DNA of 10,330 bases from Bacillota bacterium (GTDB taxonomy: Bacteria; Bacillota_A; Clostridia; Tissierellales; Peptoniphilaceae), in NCBI GenBank assembly GCA_023418535.1, contig JAEZZN010000082.1, forward strand, positions 1 to 10,330. The letters run 5' to 3'. The position numbers and the translations under genes are program-made. The first letter of the stretch is position 1. Every line of letters starts with the position of its first letter. The notes beneath the pieces are model-generated. The model worked only from the letters and a program-made list of their open reading frames with translations. It did no database searches and was not told the origin of the DNA. Positions 7,181 to 10,330 of this stretch are shown here, piece after piece.

Positions 7181-7726
7181 ATGAGAGAAATATTAAATGC
7201 AATAAGAAACTTTTTCTTTTATGACATAATTGCAGACATTAATTTATATACAATAATTTCTACATTTTTTAAATTTATATTTGTATTTATCATTTTATAC
7301 TATATTTACATTATCGTTAAACTTATAGTACTTGATATCGGAAATATAGACCATAATGAAAAGATTAAAAGAAATATTTTAATTGTAAGTCATAGTAATC
7401 AAGATGATAAAAGATTTTTATTAGAAAATGTAACTAGAATAGGTAGATCTTTTTCCAATGATGTAGTGTTAGAAAGTCCAATGGTATCTGCTCAACATGC
7501 AGAAATTATAAAATCTGGAAATGCTTACTATATCATTGATTTAGATTCTTCAAATGGAACAATATTAAATGGAGAGCCTGTACATGAAAATTTAGAGTTA
7601 CTTGATGGTGATATTATAGATATAGCTGACTTTAGATTAAAATTTATTGAAGAAGAAAGCGATGTAAATGATAAAAATATGAATTACAATAACTCATTTA
7701 CAAATAATACTCAGGGCGGAAACTAA
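7181..7726 (+). CDS. Membrane-anchored FHA-domain protein of a SEDS/PBP operon
   Basis: Forkhead-associated domains bind phosphothreonine peptides. This 181-residue protein has one hydrophobic segment (about 24-52), a linker, then an FHA domain (about 66-157). The phosphopeptide-binding residues are recognisable: GRSFSND with R89 (88-94), SAQH with S103 and H106 (103-106), and SSNGT with N125 (123-127), followed by NG (130-131). The C-terminal tail, rich in Asn and Asp, looks disordered. An ATG start at 7181 is chosen over the in-frame GTG at 7175. The gene opens an operon with FtsW/RodA and a class B PBP, separated by 1 nt from the next. The architecture recalls mycobacterial FhaB/FipA next to rodA and pbpA, so it may link a PASTA-type Ser/Thr kinase to the wall synthase. 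No kinase is in view. The role is inferred; the domain call is firm. Confidence 0.9.
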   Translation: MREILNAIRNFFFYDIIADINLYTIISTFFKFIFVFIILYYIYIIVKLIVLDIGNIDHNEKIKRNILIVSHSNQDDKRFLLENVTRIGRSFSNDVVLESPMVSAQHAEIIKSGNAYYIIDLDSSNGTILNGEPVHENLELLDGDIIDIADFRLKFIEEESDVNDKNMNYNNSFTNNTQGGN

Positions 7727-7727
7727 T

Positions 7728-8999
7728 ATGGAAATGTCTAGAAATGTATTTACTTTCAATTATAAAAAATCATACAATAGATCAATAATAACAAGTTTAT
7801 TTATGTTTCAAATATTTGGAATATTATTAGCTATTCTAGCAAATGAAGAAGTAAATATCATATCAATTTACCTTTCAATTGCCTTTATATTTGCAACATT
7901 GTTTAGTAATATTTATATTCCAAAAATTACAAAATCAGATTCTACATTTATATTGGTTGTAAATATGCTATATTCAATAAGTGTGATTATGATAATGAGA
8001 TTATCAAGCAATCTTGTGATAAAACATATTATTTGGTATTTATCAGGACTTGTAATTTTGTTAATAGTATATTATTTTATGAAATTTGTTGACAAAATAT
8101 TAAAAGGTAAATTTTTATTTTTCTTTATTATAACTACACTTACTTTTGCAGTAACTCTAGCATTAGGTTTTACATCTGGAGGTGCTAAAAACTGGATAGA
8201 TGTTGGTGGGCTATTTACTTTACAACTATCTGAATTTGGGAAAATTTCATTTATATTTATGATTGAATCTTATTATTATAAATATGATGATTTTACAAAA
8301 AACAAACTAGGAAAATATTATTTAATATTATCAACATATGTATTTGCATTGTTATTCTTTGTTCAGGGAGAATTAGGTACAGCTATTATATTTTTTGGGC
8401 TATTGATTGCAAATATGTTTATTTTTGAAAAACGCTATATTTTTATAGTCCTTAATATTATTTTAGCTTTGGTTGGTGTTTATTTAGCTTCCCTTGTATT
8501 ACCACATATCAAAGTAAGAATTAATATATGGCTTGATCCATGGAAAGACTTCAATGAAAGAGGGTATCAAATAATACAGTCTCTTTTTGCAATTGCAGGT
8601 GGGGGATTTTTTGGAACAGGTATAGGATTAGGTATGCCACATTTGGTTCCTGTTGTTGAATCTGACTTTATACTTACGGCTATAATTGAAGAAATGGGTA
8701 TGTTTATGGGATTTTCAATTATATTGATGTATATTTTATTATTCTATAAAACATTAAAGCTTTCTCTAGAATTTTCTTCAAAATATTATAGCTCTTTATC
8801 TTTATCGATAGGATTAATATATGCAATGCAGGCACTTATTATGTTTGGTGGAATATTAAAATTAATACCTTTAACTGGTATTACAACACCATTTTTAAGT
8901 TATGGAGGAAGCTCAACAGTTTCTAATTTCATATTACTTTCTATATTGCAATATTTATCACAGAAAGCAGGTGAGGGAAATGAACAATTCAAAAAATAG
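7728..8999 (+). CDS. SEDS-family peptidoglycan glycosyltransferase (FtsW/RodA/SpoVE type)
   Basis: Polymerises lipid II into glycan strands in the cytoplasmic membrane, normally paired with a class B PBP. The 423-residue protein has about ten hydrophobic segments. SEDS motifs are GAKNWIDVGG..TLQLSEFGK (152-171), QGELGTA (213-219), RGYQIIQSLFAIAGGGFFGTGIG (278-300), ESDFI..AIIEEMG (311-324) and PLTGITTPFLSYGGSS (381-396). D313 corresponds to the putative catalytic Asp seen in E. coli FtsW D297. The usual Asp of the PDLGT motif is Glu here (E215). The ATG at 7728 is supported by GGGCGGA upstream; a second ATG at 7734 is possible. Sequence alone does not decide between RodA-like elongation and FtsW-like division, but the FHA and PBP neighbours fit the RodA-PbpA arrangement. 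It overlaps the PBP gene by 20 nt. Confidence 0.93.
   Translation: MEMSRNVFTFNYKKSYNRSIITSLFMFQIFGILLAILANEEVNIISIYLSIAFIFATLFSNIYIPKITKSDSTFILVVNMLYSISVIMIMRLSSNLVIKHIIWYLSGLVILLIVYYFMKFVDKILKGKFLFFFIITTLTFAVTLALGFTSGGAKNWIDVGGLFTLQLSEFGKISFIFMIESYYYKYDDFTKNKLGKYYLILSTYVFALLFFVQGELGTAIIFFGLLIANMFIFEKRYIFIVLNIILALVGVYLASLVLPHIKVRINIWLDPWKDFNERGYQIIQSLFAIAGGGFFGTGIGLGMPHLVPVVESDFILTAIIEEMGMFMGFSIILMYILLFYKTLKLSLEFSSKYYSSLSLSIGLIYAMQALIMFGGILKLIPLTGITTPFLSYGGSSTVSNFILLSILQYLSQKAGEGNEQFKK
8969..8974 (+). promoter_or_regulatory. Ribosome binding site for the class B PBP
   Basis: AGGTGA, part of the AGGAGGTGA Shine-Dalgarno complement, lies 5 nt before the ATG at 8980, inside the end of the SEDS gene. 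It makes that ATG more likely than the in-frame GTG at 8971, which lies within the site. Confidence 0.65.
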
Positions 9000-10330
9000 A
9001 AAAATAGTTTTTTTACTTTATACTATTATAGGACTATTTTTAGCTATTTCTCTTTATCTCGTTTACTTTCAACTATTTAAGTCAAATGATTTGAACAACG
9101 ATTCTAGAAATGCAAGGAATTTTATAGATGAATCAACTATAAAAAGGGGAACTATATATGATAAAAATGGTTTAGAACTTGCATATTCTGAAAAAGTAGA
9201 TGATAGTTATCAAAGAATAAATAGATATAACTATATGTATTCTAGTGTTATTGGATATAATTCAAGCAAATACGGAAAAAGTGGTATTGAAGGATCTTAC
9301 AATACAGACTTATTAAATATAAACAATAATAAAGATTTTTTTACTAAGATAGATAGTCTTATAAAACCAGTTGATGGTAATGATGTGTATCTAACGATAG
9401 ATGATGATTTACAATCATATGCATATGATTTGTTAGGTGATTTATCAGGATCTGTAATAGTATCAGATCCAAATACTGGAAAAATTTTAGCAATGGTGTC
9501 TAAGCCTACATTAAATGTAAATAATATAGATGAAGATTGGGAACAAATTATAAACTCTGAAAATGGAGAATTATTAAATAGGCCTACTCAGGGTCATTAT
9601 GAACCAGGCTCAATTTTCAAAACGCTAAGCTCTTTAGTATTTTTAAGAAGCGGTATAGATTTAGACTATTATGATACAGGAGAAGCTACTATAGAAGGAC
9701 ATAGTGTATATAATTTTGATAATGGTGTATATGGAGAAATGAATTTAGAAAAAGCTCTTAATGTTTCAGCTAATACCTATTATTATGAAAAATCGCAACT
9801 TGTTTCTAATGCTGATTTTAGAAAAGCTATACTAGATTTTGGAATAGGAAAAAAATTTGATTTTCCATTAAATATTGTCCAATCTGAATTTCCTTTCAAG
9901 GATTCATTATCCGCAATAGATAAAGGTAATGCTGCATTTGGACAAGGATTGACTTATGTAAATCCTTTAGATATGAGCTTAATTGTCAATGGTATTGCTA
10001 ATAATGGAATAGTACAAAAACCAATTTTAGTTGATAAGGTTGTAAGAAGCGGTATCGAAATACCAACAAAACAAGAAGTTCTATCAAGTGAAGTAGAATC
10101 TCAATATGCAAACATTATTAAATCTTATATGAAAAGCACTGCAGAATATAATAATTATACGAACTATATTCAATCAAGCCTTGCTGCTAAAACAGGTACA
10201 GCGGAAAATGGACAAGGTTCATATAATACATGGTTTATGGGAATATCTCCTGTAGATAATCCAAAATACACAATTGTAATAACAATTGAACATCAAGATG
10301 AAGCATCAGGAAATAATGCAGCACCTATAG
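8980..10330 (+). CDS. Class B penicillin-binding protein (transpeptidase), 3'-truncated
   Basis: Cross-links peptidoglycan stem peptides outside the membrane, as the partner of the SEDS polymerase encoded just upstream. The first 450 residues are visible and the frame is open to the window end. A short cytoplasmic N-terminus and one membrane anchor (about 9-30) are followed by RGTIYDKNG (56-64), the class B PBP N-terminal motif. The transpeptidase domain has all three active-site motifs: SIFK with nucleophile S211 (211-214), SAN (263-265) and KTGTA (404-408). The first motif is more often STFK. The region between anchor and catalytic domain is short, as in PbpA-like rather than long FtsI or PBP2 proteins. 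No N-terminal PASTA repeats are seen; the C-terminus is out of view. The 20-nt overlap with the SEDS gene implies coupled expression of the pair. Confidence 0.93.
   Translation, partial: MNNSKNRKIVFLLYTIIGLFLAISLYLVYFQLFKSNDLNNDSRNARNFIDESTIKRGTIYDKNGLELAYSEKVDDSYQRINRYNYMYSSVIGYNSSKYGKSGIEGSYNTDLLNINNNKDFFTKIDSLIKPVDGNDVYLTIDDDLQSYAYDLLGDLSGSVIVSDPNTGKILAMVSKPTLNVNNIDEDWEQIINSENGELLNRPTQGHYEPGSIFKTLSSLVFLRSGIDLDYYDTGEATIEGHSVYNFDNGVYGEMNLEKALNVSANTYYYEKSQLVSNADFRKAILDFGIGKKFDFPLNIVQSEFPFKDSLSAIDKGNAAFGQGLTYVNPLDMSLIVNGIANNGIVQKPILVDKVVRSGIEIPTKQEVLSSEVESQYANIIKSYMKSTAEYNNYTNYIQSSLAAKTGTAENGQGSYNTWFMGISPVDNPKYTIVITIEHQDEASGNNAAPI

Noticed and set aside
1..10330. CRISPR array, tRNA/rRNA, insertion sequence or attachment site
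   Set aside because: Read through for direct repeats, cloverleaf sequence and transposase motifs. The window is almost wholly coding, and the only gap over 20 nt is explained by the terminator and promoter.

Overview
The window is a single-direction, AT-rich (by eye below about 30% GC) stretch of a bacterial chromosome. It holds two operon-like blocks, both on the + strand. Tryptophan is encoded by TGG and the six complete stops are TAA or TAG, so the standard bacterial code applies and Mollicutes using TGA for Trp are unlikely. Strong AGGAGG-type ribosome binding sites, very AT-rich codons, a GlgA/GlgP/PulA/Pgm block and an FHA-SEDS-class B PBP block together suggest a low-GC Gram-positive anaerobe. 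A Tissierellia/Peptoniphilaceae-like Firmicute is my guess; the genus cannot be fixed from this sequence.

Block 1 (1-7154) is a glycogen/alpha-glucan operon: glycogen synthase (its start lies before the window), a glycogen-phosphorylase homologue, a type I pullulanase-like debranching enzyme, and a phosphoglucomutase. Spacing is tight (14 nt, a 14-nt overlap, 8 nt). The block ends in a clear intrinsic terminator at 7121-7154. In principle the synthase builds alpha-1,4-glucan, the debranching enzyme cuts alpha-1,6 branches, a phosphorylase releases glucose-1-phosphate, and the mutase interconverts glucose-1-P and glucose-6-P. No glgB, glgC or glgD is in the window; they may lie upstream.

The most notable item is the phosphorylase homologue at 1280-3550. 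Its reading frame is intact and nearly full length and the family framework is recognisable. However, almost every residue that binds phosphate, the PLP phosphate or glucose is replaced, while the lysine that normally carries PLP is kept at exactly the expected place. It looks like a maintained pseudoenzyme inside the glycogen operon, possibly a regulatory or scaffold partner for an active phosphorylase encoded elsewhere. That role is inference.

Block 2 (7154-10330) starts from an extended -10 promoter pressed against the terminator's T-tract. It encodes a membrane-tethered FHA-domain protein, a SEDS-family (FtsW/RodA) peptidoglycan polymerase and a class B penicillin-binding protein whose 3' end runs off the window. 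This gene order resembles the FHA-RodA-PbpA arrangement of Gram-positive bacteria and suggests cell-wall synthesis under Ser/Thr phosphorylation control.

I saw no tRNA, rRNA, CRISPR, mobile element or large repeat. The only non-coding stretch of any size is the 102 bases between the two blocks, which holds the terminator and promoter.
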